Shown here: in pieces, positions 8,578 through 16,976 of the stretch | How the letters are laid out: each line of letters opens with the position of its first letter | Numbering within the stretch: the first letter of the stretch is position 1 | NCBI RefSeq assembly: GCF_011046735.1 | Contig: NZ_CP049258.1 | Location: forward strand, 2,808,001 to 2,872,000 | DNA from: Nordella sp. HKS 07 | Lineage (GTDB): Bacteria; Pseudomonadota; Alphaproteobacteria; Rhizobiales; Aestuariivirgaceae | Length of the DNA: 64,000 nucleotides | Direction of reading: 5' to 3' | Notes under the pieces: generated by a model | What the model was told of the DNA's origin: nothing | Databases searched by the model: none | Seen by the model: the letters and a program-made list of their open reading frames with translations, nothing else | Program-made: the position numbers and the translations under genes

Positions 8578-9567
8578 TCACACCTTCTCCCACTTGCGGC
8601 TTTTTTCCGCGCGGAAGAAGGCATCGAGGATCTTCATGTTCTGGATCGCGTCCTTGACGCCATAATCCGCCTTCTCCTGTCCGCGGATGACGCGGTTGAA
8701 GGCTTCCGCCTGCAATTGATACTGATCGCTTACCGGCAATTCGTGCGTCTTTCCTTCATTCATCACCATGCCTTGCACGAAATAGCGGTTGGGCTTGTCG
8801 GGCGGGGCGTTGAAGGGGATCTCGACCTCGATGCGGCCTTTCGTGCCGGCGATCTGCACGCGCTGGAACGGCGCTGTCTGGGTGGAAATCGCGAAGGATA
8901 GCTGCCGCCCCTTGCCGAAATCGGCAAGCCCGCTCGCCGTACGGTCGATCTTGAACTCGGGGTCGCGGTCGAACACCGCCGTCACCCTCTTGGGCTCGGC
9001 GTCGAAGACATAACGCGCGACCGTGATCGGATAGCAGCCGATATCGAGAAGTCCACCGCCGCCGATCTTGGCGTCGTTGCGCACATTCTTGGGATCGTCG
9101 AGATAATAGGAGAAGAACACCTGGATGAGGCGCGGCGTGCCGATCTCGCCCTTCGCCACGCGCTTGCGCACCTCCTGCCATTGCAGCGCATGGCGCACCA
9201 TGAAGGCCTCGGCGATGTAGAGTCCCTTGCGCGCCTTCTTGAGCTTCCCGGCCTCCTTGGCGGTGATGGCGATCGGCTTCTCGCACAGCACATGCTTGCC
9301 GGCCTTGGCGGCGGCAAGCGTCAAGGGCACATGCAGATGATTGGGAAGGGGGTTGTAGACCGCCTCGATCTCGGGATCGGCGAGCATCGCCTCATAGGAG
9401 CCATAGGCGCGCGCAATGCCGAGCTTCTTCGCCCATTTGTCCGCCGTCTTCTGGTCGCGGGACGAGATCGCCACGATGTCGATCTCCTTGCTCTTCAGCA
9501 TACCGGGAATGACCTTCGCCACGCCGATATTCGCGGTCGAGATGATGCCCCACTTGACTGGTTTCAT
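8578..9567 (-). CDS. Gfo/Idh/MocA-family NAD(P)-dependent oxidoreductase
   Basis: A 329-residue dehydrogenase acting on a sugar, inositol or related polyol. The N-terminal nucleotide fold reads WGIISTANIGVAKVIPGML, and the family signature CEKPIAIT follows near residue 95. The second half is the C-terminal sheet domain of the family (GGGGLLDIGCYPI). The start at 9567 has GGGAG eight bases upstream; a longer in-frame reading from 9684 lacks a ribosome site and runs into the regulator gene. It lies 23 bases after the BetI-like gene on the same strand, so they are probably cotranscribed. The substrate is not predictable. Confidence 0.88.
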   Translation of the reverse strand: MKPVKWGIISTANIGVAKVIPGMLKSKEIDIVAISSRDQKTADKWAKKLGIARAYGSYEAMLADPEIEAVYNPLPNHLHVPLTLAAAKAGKHVLCEKPIAITAKEAGKLKKARKGLYIAEAFMVRHALQWQEVRKRVAKGEIGTPRLIQVFFSYYLDDPKNVRNDAKIGGGGLLDIGCYPITVARYVFDAEPKRVTAVFDRDPEFKIDRTASGLADFGKGRQLSFAISTQTAPFQRVQIAGTKGRIEVEIPFNAPPDKPNRYFVQGMVMNEGKTHELPVSDQYQLQAEAFNRVIRGQEKADYGVKDAIQNMKILDAFFRAEKSRKWEKV

Positions 9568-9590
9568 TCCATTCACTCCCTTGGTTGTGA

Positions 9591-10169
9591 TTATGCGGCG
9601 ATCATCGCATCGGCATAGGCGCGGGTCATGGCGCGCGGCACTTCGGCATCGACGGGGCGGCCGGTCAAGGCATAGCGCAGCCACAGGCCGTCGATGAGCG
9701 CGCCGATGCCAAGTGCTACATCCGGCGCGCGCTCGCGCCCGATGAGCGGGATGAGACTGTGGACGAGATTGCTGTGCAGCCTTCTATGATAGATACGCAG
9801 GATGCGCTGCAGCTTTTCCGACTCGCGCGCATTGCCATAAAGCGCCAGCCAGGCGCTGAACACTTCCTCGGCGAATTGCGCATCGCCGTAGGAGGCGTGG
9901 ATGATCGCATAAATCCGATCGGTCGGCGTCTTGGCCGAACGCATGCGCTCCACCGCCTCGCGCCGCAGCACATCAAGCATCGCCCGCATGGTGGCGGCGA
10001 GCAGGTCGGTTTTGTCGGTGAAATAATGATGCACGATACCGGTCGAGACACCGGCCTTGCGGGCGATGCGCGCCACCGTGGCGCTCGAAAAACCGTGCTC
10101 ATGGATCGACGCGATGGCCGCATCGATCAGCTGCTGGCGCCGGATCGGTTTCATTCCCCTCTTTGGCAT
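9591..10169 (-). CDS. betI: TetR-family repressor, BetI-like
   Basis: A 192-residue regulator, close to the usual length of BetI. The opening MPKRGMKPIRRQQLIDAAI matches the BetI N-terminus almost residue for residue. The helix-turn-helix is KAGVSTGIVHHYFTDKTDLLAATMR (about 38-62). The C-terminal ALIDGLWLRYALTG is also BetI-like. BetI represses choline uptake and oxidation genes and releases DNA when choline binds. It is divergent from choXWV with a BetI-like operator between them, which supports choline-responsive control of uptake. No betA or betB lies in the window. Confidence 0.82.
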   Translation of the reverse strand: MPKRGMKPIRRQQLIDAAIASIHEHGFSSATVARIARKAGVSTGIVHHYFTDKTDLLAATMRAMLDVLRREAVERMRSAKTPTDRIYAIIHASYGDAQFAEEVFSAWLALYGNARESEKLQRILRIYHRRLHSNLVHSLIPLIGRERAPDVALGIGALIDGLWLRYALTGRPVDAEVPRAMTRAYADAMIAA

Positions 10170-10250
10170 TCGTGCCTCTTAATGCCTGGGCCGCCTGAGC
10201 GCCGGGCGCTCCGTTGGAGTCGCCCCGACGTTCTATCTTTTTAGTCTTGC

Positions 10251-10295
10251 GCATCGGGTTATCCGAAAACCGCGTCCCACTTTTCGGCCCGATGC
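10251..10295. repeat. Intergenic palindrome
   Basis: GCATCGGG (10251-10258) pairs with CCCGATGC (10288-10295), and CCGAAAA (10263-10269) with TTTTCGG (10281-10287). The left arm resembles 42831-42853 (CGCATCGGATTGTCCGAAAG), so it is a dispersed element. It lies in the 231-base gap between betI and choX. Confidence 0.55.
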
Positions 10296-10313
10296 TTTAG
10301 CCTATCGTTTTCC

Positions 10314-10329
10314 TTGGACGTCCGTCCAA
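10314..10329 (+). promoter_or_regulatory. Putative BetI operator upstream of choX
   Basis: TTGGACG and CGTCCAA form a perfect 7-bp inverted repeat with a 2-base centre, followed directly by TATAAAG. The sequence resembles the enterobacterial BetI box as I recall it (GGACGTTCAATATAA core). It lies 72 bases before the choX start and in the divergent region with the BetI-like gene, so binding could control both transcripts. Confidence 0.6.
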
Positions 10330-10400
10330 TATAAAGCTTGACGATCCCCCGGCAAATGAGAGTAGTCTTTCCGCCAAAGATAGCCATAGGGAGGATTAAG

Positions 10401-11345
10401 ATGACCACGAAGTTCAGGGCGTTGCTGGGCGTGTTGGCGCTGGGCGCCAGCCTGGCCGCGATGGCGGAAGCCGCTGCCGCCGGCGATGCCGAGAGCTGCA
10501 AGAAGGTGCGTTTCTCCGATGTCGGCTGGACCGATATCCAGGCGACCACCGGCGTCGCCAACGTTCTCCTCCAGGCGCTCGGCTATGAGCCGGAAGTGCA
10601 GGTGCTCTCGGTGCCGGTGACCTACCAGGCGCTGAAGAACAAGGACATCGATGTATTTCTCGGCAACTGGATGCCGAGCATGGCCGCCGATGTGAAGCCC
10701 TTCACCGATGACGGCTCGGTCGAGACCATCGCGCAGAATCTCGAGGGCGCAGGCTACGGTCTGGTCGTGCCGACCTATGTCGCCGATGCCGGCGTGAAGA
10801 GCCTCAAGGACGTTGGACCGAACAAGGACAAGTTCGACAGCAAGATTTACGGCATCGAGCCCGGCAATGATGGCAACCGCATTGTGCTCGGCATGATCGA
10901 CAACAAGGCTAACGGGCTCGACGGCTTTGAGCTGGTCGAATCCTCGGAAGCCGGCATGTTGTCCCAGGCCGAGAAATCGATGAAGAACAACGAATGGATC
11001 GTCTTCCTCGGCTGGACGCCGCATCCGATCATGGGCGAGATGAAGATCACCTATCTCGACGGCATGGGTGATTCAGGCTTCGGCGCGGCGACTGTCCACA
11101 CCAATGTGCGTAAAGGTTATGTCGCCGAATGCCCGAATGTCGGCAAGTTCATCAGCAATCTCAAATTCAACCTGTCCATGGAGAACCATCTCATGGACGT
11201 GATCCTGAAGGGCACCGACGCCAACACCGCCGCGACCGACTGGCTGAAGGCCAATCCCGATGCCGCGAAGCCGTGGCTGGAAGGCGTCACGACCTTCGAC
11301 GGCAGTGATGCCGCGGCGGCGGTCAAGGAGAAGCTCGGCAGTTGA
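10401..11345 (+). CDS. choX: Choline ABC transporter substrate-binding protein
   Basis: A 314-residue periplasmic protein of the OpuAC family. The residues that form the choline pocket in Sinorhizobium ChoX, as I recall them (Trp43, Asp45, Trp90, Tyr119, Asn156, Trp205), fall at exactly these numbers here: DVGWTDI, LGNWMPS, GAGYGL, EPGNDG and FLGWTPH. A signal peptide of about 27 residues ends at AEAAAAG. The ATG at 10401 has AGGGAGGA upstream, which decides it over an in-frame codon at 10338. It is first in a choXWV operon, likely repressed by the divergent BetI-like protein. Confidence 0.93.
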   Translation: MTTKFRALLGVLALGASLAAMAEAAAAGDAESCKKVRFSDVGWTDIQATTGVANVLLQALGYEPEVQVLSVPVTYQALKNKDIDVFLGNWMPSMAADVKPFTDDGSVETIAQNLEGAGYGLVVPTYVADAGVKSLKDVGPNKDKFDSKIYGIEPGNDGNRIVLGMIDNKANGLDGFELVESSEAGMLSQAEKSMKNNEWIVFLGWTPHPIMGEMKITYLDGMGDSGFGAATVHTNVRKGYVAECPNVGKFISNLKFNLSMENHLMDVILKGTDANTAATDWLKANPDAAKPWLEGVTTFDGSDAAAAVKEKLGS

Positions 11346-11368
11346 GGCCAGCCTAATGGCAATGCGAG

Positions 11369-11402
11369 GGCGGCCCGTGAGGTGACGGCGGGTCGCCTTT
11401 TT
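11369..11402 (+). terminator. Terminator-like hairpin between choX and choW
   Basis: GGCGGCCCG (11369-11377) pairs with CGGGTCGCC (11389-11397) with one G-T pair, and five T residues follow (11398-11402). It lies 24 bases after the choX stop and would reduce transcription into the permease gene, giving excess binding protein. Confidence 0.65.
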
Positions 11403-11453
11403 GTTAGGCTCGCGGGCATCAACGAGAAGAAGAACGCATAGGGGAGGGCCGAG

Positions 11454-12308
11454 GTGGATCCAGTCACGCAACTCATTACCGCCTGGAAGATTCCGATCGG
11501 AGCCTGGGGCAAGGCGTTCTTCGGCTTCCTGACCAGCAATTTCGAGTGGTTCTTCGACGGCATCGCGCGGGGCTTCACTGTCGTGCTCGAAGGCTTGATC
11601 GGCCTTGTGCTCATGGTGCCGCCGATTTTCGTTGTCCTCCTTGTCGCTCTTCTTGCCTGGTATCTGCAGCGCTCGGTCAAGCTCGCCATCGCTGTGGCGC
11701 TTGGGCTCCTTCTCATCATCAATCTGGGCTTCTGGAAGGAAACGATCGAGACCCTGGCGCTGGTCATTTCCGCCGCCGGAGTGTCCATGGCGATCGGCGT
11801 GCCGCTCGGCATCGCCGCGGCGCACCGCCCGTGGCTGTTCAGGGTCCTCAGGCCCGTCCTTGACCTCATGCAGACCATGCCCACCTTTGTCTATCTGATC
11901 CCGGTGCTGGTGCTGTTCGGCCTTGGTATGGCGCCGGGCCTCATTGCCACGGTGATCTTCGCCATTCCCGCCCCTGTCCGCCTCACCCATCTCGGCATCA
12001 CCTCGGTGCCGAAGCAGCTCATCGAGGCGGGTGAGGCCTTCGGGGCCACCAAGCGGCAGTTGCTGTGGAAGGTGGAGCTGCCGGCGGCCCTGCCCACCAT
12101 CATGGCGGGCCTGACCCAATGCATCATGCTGTCGCTCTCCATGGTAGTCATCGCGGCTCTCGTCGGCGCCAACGGCCTCGGCAAGCCGGTGGTGCGCGCT
12201 TTGAACTCGGTCAACATCCCGCTCGGTCTCGAAGCCGGCATTGCCATCGTAGTGCTCGCCATCATTCTCGACCGCGTCTGCCGCGTCGGTGAAAGGAAAG
12301 CCGTATGA
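11454..12308 (+). CDS. choW: Choline ABC transporter permease
   Basis: A 284-residue ProW-type permease. An N-terminal amphipathic stretch is followed by about six membrane segments, with the ATPase-contacting loop near residues 178-200 (LIEAGEAFGATKRQLLWKVE). The start is GTG at 11454, set by GGGGAGGG at 11441-11448. The last four bases overlap the choV start (ATGA). Function follows from the family and from lying between choX and choV. Confidence 0.92.
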   Translation: MDPVTQLITAWKIPIGAWGKAFFGFLTSNFEWFFDGIARGFTVVLEGLIGLVLMVPPIFVVLLVALLAWYLQRSVKLAIAVALGLLLIINLGFWKETIETLALVISAAGVSMAIGVPLGIAAAHRPWLFRVLRPVLDLMQTMPTFVYLIPVLVLFGLGMAPGLIATVIFAIPAPVRLTHLGITSVPKQLIEAGEAFGATKRQLLWKVELPAALPTIMAGLTQCIMLSLSMVVIAALVGANGLGKPVVRALNSVNIPLGLEAGIAIVVLAIILDRVCRVGERKAV

Positions 12309-13498
12309 CCAGCGCCGTCGAATTCAAGAATGTCGACATCGTCTTCGGCGAACGCGCGGCCGAGGGGCTGAAGCTTCTCGATCAGGGCGCCTCGCGCTCG
12401 GAGATCCTGGAGAAGACCGGCGCGGTGCTCGGCTGTGCCGGCGCCAGTCTAGCGGTGAAGGAAGGCGAGATCAGCGTGCTCATGGGGCTGTCGGGGTCCG
12501 GCAAATCCACCTTACTGCGCGCCGTCAATGGCCTCAACAAAGTGTCGCGCGGCGAGGTCATCGTCAATGACGACGGCAAGCCCGTCGATGTCGTCACCTG
12601 CTCGCCGGAGACTTTGCGGCGCCTGCGCCAGCATCGCGTCGCCATGGTGTTCCAGCAATTCGGTCTGCTACCGTGGCGCACCGTCGCCGAGAATGTCGGC
12701 TTCGGATTGGAGCTCGCCGGCATGGCGGACGGCGAGCGCGCCGAGCGCGTCAACAAGCAACTGAAGCTTGTCGGTCTCGATCAGTGGTCAAAGAAATACG
12801 GCCATGAATTGTCTGGCGGCATGCAGCAGCGCGTCGGTCTGGCGCGCGCTTTCGCCACCGAGGCGCCGATCCTGCTCATGGACGAGCCCTTCTCGGCCTT
12901 GGATCCGCTGATCCGCACCAAGCTGCAGGACGAATTGCTGTCGCTGCAGTCGAAGCTCAAGAAGACCATCATCTTCGTCAGCCACGATCTCGAGGAGGCG
13001 CTGAAGCTCGGCAACCGCATCTCGATCCTGGAGGGCGGGCGTATCGTGCAGACCGGCCGCCCTGAGGACATCGTGCTCAGGCCTGCCAACGACTATGTGC
13101 GCGAGTTCATCGCCAATGTGAATCCCTTGAGCGTGCTCACCGCCTATAATGTGATGCGCGACGCGCGCGATCTCGAGAATGCGGGCGAGGGCTGGATCTG
13201 GCTCGACCGCCGCCGCACCACGCGTTTCAAGATCGGCGCCGACCGCAAGGTCGTCGCCGCCGAGCGCGACAAGAAGGCGGCCACCTGGGTGGCCTGTTCC
13301 GAGGCCGAGAAGCCGGTCGATCCCGCCGCGCGGCCGGTCTTCTGGGCGACGCCCGGCACGCCTCTGCGCACCGTGATGCTGGCCATGCATCGCGCCGAGA
13401 CGGCGCCGGTTGCCCTTTTCGATGAGGCTGAGCGCTTCGTCGGCGCCATCGGCGTGCGCGACGTGCTGCAGGCGGTGCTGCGCCGCCAGCCGGATTGA
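12305..13498 (+). CDS. choV: Choline ABC transporter ATPase with CBS domain
   Basis: A 397-residue ProV/OpuAA-type ATPase. Walker A GLSGSGKST is near residue 62, the signature LSGGMQQRV follows, then Walker B LLMDEPFSALDP and the switch histidine in VSHDLEEAL. The C-terminal 100 residues form a CBS-like region (GTPLRTVMLAMHRAETAPVALFDEAERF), which in this family senses ionic strength or nucleotides. The N-terminal extension with GERAAEGLKLLDQG is usual for glycine betaine and choline ATPases. The stop overlaps the next ATG by one base. Confidence 0.93.
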   Translation: MTSAVEFKNVDIVFGERAAEGLKLLDQGASRSEILEKTGAVLGCAGASLAVKEGEISVLMGLSGSGKSTLLRAVNGLNKVSRGEVIVNDDGKPVDVVTCSPETLRRLRQHRVAMVFQQFGLLPWRTVAENVGFGLELAGMADGERAERVNKQLKLVGLDQWSKKYGHELSGGMQQRVGLARAFATEAPILLMDEPFSALDPLIRTKLQDELLSLQSKLKKTIIFVSHDLEEALKLGNRISILEGGRIVQTGRPEDIVLRPANDYVREFIANVNPLSVLTAYNVMRDARDLENAGEGWIWLDRRRTTRFKIGADRKVVAAERDKKAATWVACSEAEKPVDPAARPVFWATPGTPLRTVMLAMHRAETAPVALFDEAERFVGAIGVRDVLQAVLRRQPD

Positions 13499-14293
13499 TG
13501 CGGCCTCGACAATTCACGATGCGCCGCTGCGGAATGGCCGGTGTCGGGGCCGTCGAGGCCCGGACGCGCCATGTCTTCCCGCGCCATACCCATGACCAGT
13601 TCGGCATCGGCGTCATCCATCAGGGCGCCCAGAAATCGGCGAGCGGCCGCGGGCCCGTGGAGGCGGGACCGGGCGATGCCATCACCGTCAATCCGGGCGA
13701 GGTCCATGACGGGGCGCCCATCGGCGATTTCGGCCGCTCTTGGCGCATACTTTATTTTGATCCGGACGTGATCGCCGAAGCGGTCGCCGATCAGCGAAGG
13801 GGGGACGAAGGAGTTCGAATTCCACCAGCCGGTGATGCATGACGGCCGGATCGCTGACCGCTTCCGCGGGCTCTACACCGCGATGACAGAAGCCGACGCA
13901 GGCATGCTCAGGCGCGAGGAAATGCTGCTTTTTCTGCTCGCGGCGTTGCGGCCGAAGCCACAGCGCCAAGAGGGCATTCCTCTTTTCATTGCCCAGGCGC
14001 GCGAGATGATCGAGGCTGATCCGGCGCGTGCCGTCACCCTGGCCGAGCTCGCTTGCCAATGCGGACTGAGCAAGTTCCAACTGCTGCGCGGTTTCTTCAG
14101 GGCGACCGGCCTCACGCCGCATGCCTATCTGGTGCAGCGCCGCGTGGCGTTGGCCAGGACCTTGATCGCCCGGCGCATGCCGCTGGTCGAAGCGGCAATC
14201 GCGGCGGGCTTCGCCGATCAAAGCCATATGACGCGCCTGTTCGTCAGGACCTATGGCTTGTCGCCAGGCCTCTATGCCGACGCGATAAACTGA
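13498..14293 (+). pseudogene. AraC-family regulator split by a frameshift
   Basis: The first frame from ATG 13498 gives an AraC-type cupin sensor domain (RHVFPRHTHDQFGIGVIHQG, PGEVHDGAP) and stops at 13842. A second frame carries the missing remainder, including both helix-turn-helix units (LAELACQCGLSKFQLLRGFF and AAIAAGFADQSHMTRLF), and ends at 14293. The switch falls in a run of six G residues at 13799-13804. The whole span is 796 bases, one more than 265 codons, and removing one G joins the two frames through ADQRRGTKEFEFHQPVM. So this is a one-base insertion in a homopolymer: either a real inactivation or a sequencing error. The gene is coupled to choV by a TGATG overlap, and the EamA exporter that follows is a plausible target. 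Confidence 0.85.
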
Positions 14294-14366
14294 CCGTCCT
14301 GCAATTTCGTTCAAGACCCTGAAGTCCTGATCGGCTTCTTCTCGCCGCGGCAACACGAGGACGAGA

Positions 14367-15248
14367 ATGCCGCAACACCTTCAAGGTTATATTTATCTGA
14401 CCCTCGCCATGGCGACGGTCGGCAGCACGGTGATCGCCAGCAAGATCGCCGGCAGCGGCCTGCCGCCTTTCACCGCGACGGCGCTGCGCCTGGCCATGGC
14501 GTTGCCTTTCTTCGTCATTCTCATGCGCATGACCGCGAGCCCCTGGCCGCGTCCAAGCGGTCGCGACGGCGTGCTCCTGCTCCTGCAGGCGACCTCGGGC
14601 AGCGTGCTCTATACCGCCTTGCTGATCTCAGGCCTGACCTACACCTCCGCCGCCAATGCCGGCGTCATCATCGGCACCTTGCCGGTCGTCTCGGCGGCGA
14701 TCGCCATTATCATTCTGGGCGAGCGGCCGCGCCCGGCCGTGCTCTTCGCCATCGCTTTGGCCGCGGCGGGCGTCTTCGCCGTCGCCTTCGAGCCGGGTGC
14801 GGGAGAGACGTCCTCGCTCATCGGCAATGTGCTGATCTTCGCGGCCATTCTCTGTGAAGGCCTGTTCATCCTGCTGAACAAGCGGCTGCGCGTGCCGATC
14901 GAGCCTTTGGCGCAATCGACGCTGATGACCGGCCTTGGCCTTGCGGTGGCCCTGGTGCCGTCGGTGCTGGAAATGCCATGGACGGCGTCCCCGACCCCGT
15001 CATCGTTCTGGGCGGTGGTCTATTACGCCATCGTGCCGACGGTCGGCGGCTATTTGCTCTGGTATGCGGGCCTTGCCCGTGTCGCCGGCGCGGAGGCGGC
15101 CCTTTTTACCGCCATGGCGCCGGTCTCGGCAGTGCTCCTCGCTTTCCTCGTGCTGGGGGAGACGGTGAGCCTCCATCAGCTCATCGGTATCGGCGCGGTG
15201 CTGCTCGCCGTCATCAGCCTGGGTTTCGCTCAGGCGAAAGCCAGCTGA
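14367..15248 (+). CDS. EamA-family DMT permease
   Basis: A 293-residue inner-membrane protein with ten predicted helices in two EamA repeats (residues about 5-138 and 150-285). Family members export amino acids, metabolites or drugs. It begins 73 bases after the AraC-type regulator on the same strand, a common regulator-exporter arrangement. Its end overlaps the convergent TetR gene by 35 bases. The substrate is unknown. Confidence 0.88.
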   Translation: MPQHLQGYIYLTLAMATVGSTVIASKIAGSGLPPFTATALRLAMALPFFVILMRMTASPWPRPSGRDGVLLLLQATSGSVLYTALLISGLTYTSAANAGVIIGTLPVVSAAIAIIILGERPRPAVLFAIALAAAGVFAVAFEPGAGETSSLIGNVLIFAAILCEGLFILLNKRLRVPIEPLAQSTLMTGLGLAVALVPSVLEMPWTASPTPSSFWAVVYYAIVPTVGGYLLWYAGLARVAGAEAALFTAMAPVSAVLLAFLVLGETVSLHQLIGIGAVLLAVISLGFAQAKAS

Positions 15249-15801
15249 CGATCAACTGGGCGAGATCGGCCGCCGCTTCGTCCTTGCTGATGGCGCCGCG
15301 CATCATCTCGACAGACAGGGCATCCGCGGCACCGACGATACCGAAAGCGCGCCGCCGCACCGTTTCCTTAGGCAGCGACGTCAAGGGCGTCAGCACCGCG
15401 CAAAAGGAGAGGGCGTAGTGCTCGATGAGCTCGCGCTGATAGGCGTTCATTTGCGCATCACCCTTCTGGGCGGCGGCGATGGCATGGAATTCCGGTCCGA
15501 CCGCGATGACGCAGTCCATGAAAGATCTGGCGATCACCTGCGCGACATCGGGCAATCGCGCCGGCGTGTTCTTGAGCGCGTCATCGAGGGCGATGCTCTG
15601 GCGTTCATTGATCTCTTTGTAGAGTGCGATCATCAGGCCGGAGCGCGTCTCGAAATGGCGATAGGCGATGGGCTTGCTGACCCCGGCGCGCTCAGCAAGG
15701 GCGCCCAGCGTCAGGGCATCGGTGCCCTGTTCGCGCACGATTGCCTGCGCGGTCTCGAGCAGCTGCGCCCGCCGGTCGGCATTGGATAATTTTTGCGCCA
15801 G
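15214..15801 (-). CDS. TetR-family regulator, probable CTG start
   Basis: A 195-residue regulator with helix-turn-helix AERAGVSKPIAYRHFETRSGLM near residues 40-61. A GTG at 15738 would cut away most of the first DNA-binding helix. Extending upstream in frame adds AQKLSNADRRAQLLETAQAI, which is a normal TetR N-terminus. No ATG, GTG or TTG is available there, but a CTG at 15801-15799 lies nine bases after a strong AGGAGG (minus strand, 15816-15811). I therefore place the start at the CTG. A 27-bp palindrome at 15843-15869 is the likely operator. It probably controls the divergent dehydrogenase-like gene at 15980. Confidence 0.8.
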   Translation of the reverse strand: MAQKLSNADRRAQLLETAQAIVREQGTDALTLGALAERAGVSKPIAYRHFETRSGLMIALYKEINERQSIALDDALKNTPARLPDVAQVIARSFMDCVIAVGPEFHAIAAAQKGDAQMNAYQRELIEHYALSFCAVLTPLTSLPKETVRRRAFGIVGAADALSVEMMRGAISKDEAAADLAQLIVSWLSPERNPG

Positions 15802-15842
15802 GGTCTTTGCCCTCCTTGACAGTCTGCCGGGTCCTCACATAT

Positions 15843-15869
15843 TTACAACTAGTAACTTACTATTTGTAA
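15843..15869. promoter_or_regulatory. TetR-type operator palindrome
   Basis: A 27-bp near-perfect palindrome with arms TTACAAcTAGTAA and TTACTAtTTGTAA lies between the divergent TetR gene and the gene at 15980. It is AT-rich against GC-rich surroundings, and its length and symmetry are those of a TetR-family operator. It is 41 bases from the regulator start and 110 bases from the other gene. Confidence 0.75.
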
Positions 15870-15979
15870 CATGATAAATCAACCCCGGAAACAGGCGTTT
15901 CCGGGCAGGAGGACTCTATGCCCAAAATCGCCCGCGAAATTAATCTGGTGAAGCGTCCGGCCGGCTCAAGGAGAATGAT

Positions 15980-16975
15980 ATGACCCGTTCGAACAAATCC
16001 GTCCTCATCATTGGCGGCTCCGGTTTTGTCGGCGCCCAGGCGGCGCAGGCCTTGCGCAAGCTCTATCCCGATGTGCCGATCACCCTTGGCGGGCGCGATC
16101 TGAAAAAAGCGGAAGCGGTTGCCGCGACGCTCGGCGAGGCCGATGCCGCCGTCATCGATCTCGACCGGCGCGATCTCGGGCTCGGCGCGGAGCGGCAATT
16201 CTCCGCCATCGCCATGTTCGTCAAGGATCACACGCTCAATTCGATGCGCTACGCACAGGATAAGGGCGCTGCCTATGTCGGCGTCTCGACCGGCGTCTAT
16301 GAAATGGGCCCGGAGGTGGCGCTCTTTACCCATCGGCCGCACGCTTCCGCGATCCTCATGAACAGCACCTGGCTTGCCGGCGCCACATTGCTGCCGGCGC
16401 TCCATTTCGCCAAGGCGTTCGACGAGGTCGAGAGCATCACGCTGTCGGCCGTGCTCGATCCGCGCGACATGGGTGGTCCCGCGGCTTCAGCCGATTTCGA
16501 CCGGCTTCTCATGGCCGCCCCGCAGACGTCCTATCTCAAGGACGGCAAATGGACCTGGACAACGGATGCGGACAAGAAGCGGATCGTGCGTATGAGCGAC
16601 GGCGTCGAGCTGCCGGCCACGCCCTATTCGCCCTTCGATCTCTTGAGCCTGTCGGCGGTGACCGCCGCGAAGAACTTGCGCTTCGACCTGGCACTCGGCC
16701 AGCCGGACGAAAAGTCGCCCGATATCGTCGCCGAGATCATCATCGACATCGACGGCGGGAAAGACGGCAAGCCGCATAAAGCGCGCCATGTGCTGTCGCA
16801 TCCGCAGGGCCAGGCGCCGGTCACCGCGGCGGGCATCGCAGTGGCGATCGAGCGGCTCGCCGGCCTCGACGGCAGGGCCCCGCCGGCACCGGGTCTCTAT
16901 TTCCCGGATCAGCTGATCGCGCCCGAGCACATGATGGCGCGGCTCAAGCAATTCGGCATGCGCATCGACGCATGA
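15980..16975 (+). CDS. Saccharopine dehydrogenase-like NAD(P)-binding protein
   Basis: A 331-residue protein with an N-terminal Rossmann fold (VLIIGGSGFVGAQAAQAL, residues 8-25; second strand TLGGRDLKKAE). The layout is that of saccharopine dehydrogenase-like oxidoreductases, a broad group that mostly lacks assigned reactions. ATG 15980 has AAGGAG upstream at 15969-15974. It is divergent from the TetR gene across a clear operator, so it is likely repressed by that protein. The regulator suggests induction by a specific compound, which cannot be named. Confidence 0.8.
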   Translation: MTRSNKSVLIIGGSGFVGAQAAQALRKLYPDVPITLGGRDLKKAEAVAATLGEADAAVIDLDRRDLGLGAERQFSAIAMFVKDHTLNSMRYAQDKGAAYVGVSTGVYEMGPEVALFTHRPHASAILMNSTWLAGATLLPALHFAKAFDEVESITLSAVLDPRDMGGPAASADFDRLLMAAPQTSYLKDGKWTWTTDADKKRIVRMSDGVELPATPYSPFDLLSLSAVTAAKNLRFDLALGQPDEKSPDIVAEIIIDIDGGKDGKPHKARHVLSHPQGQAPVTAAGIAVAIERLAGLDGRAPPAPGLYFPDQLIAPEHMMARLKQFGMRIDA

Positions 16976-16976
16976 A

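Noticed and set aside
13498-14293. Programmed frameshift in the AraC-type gene
   Set aside because: A six-G run alone is weak evidence. There is no stimulatory structure or known case for this family, so a mutation or error is the simpler reading.
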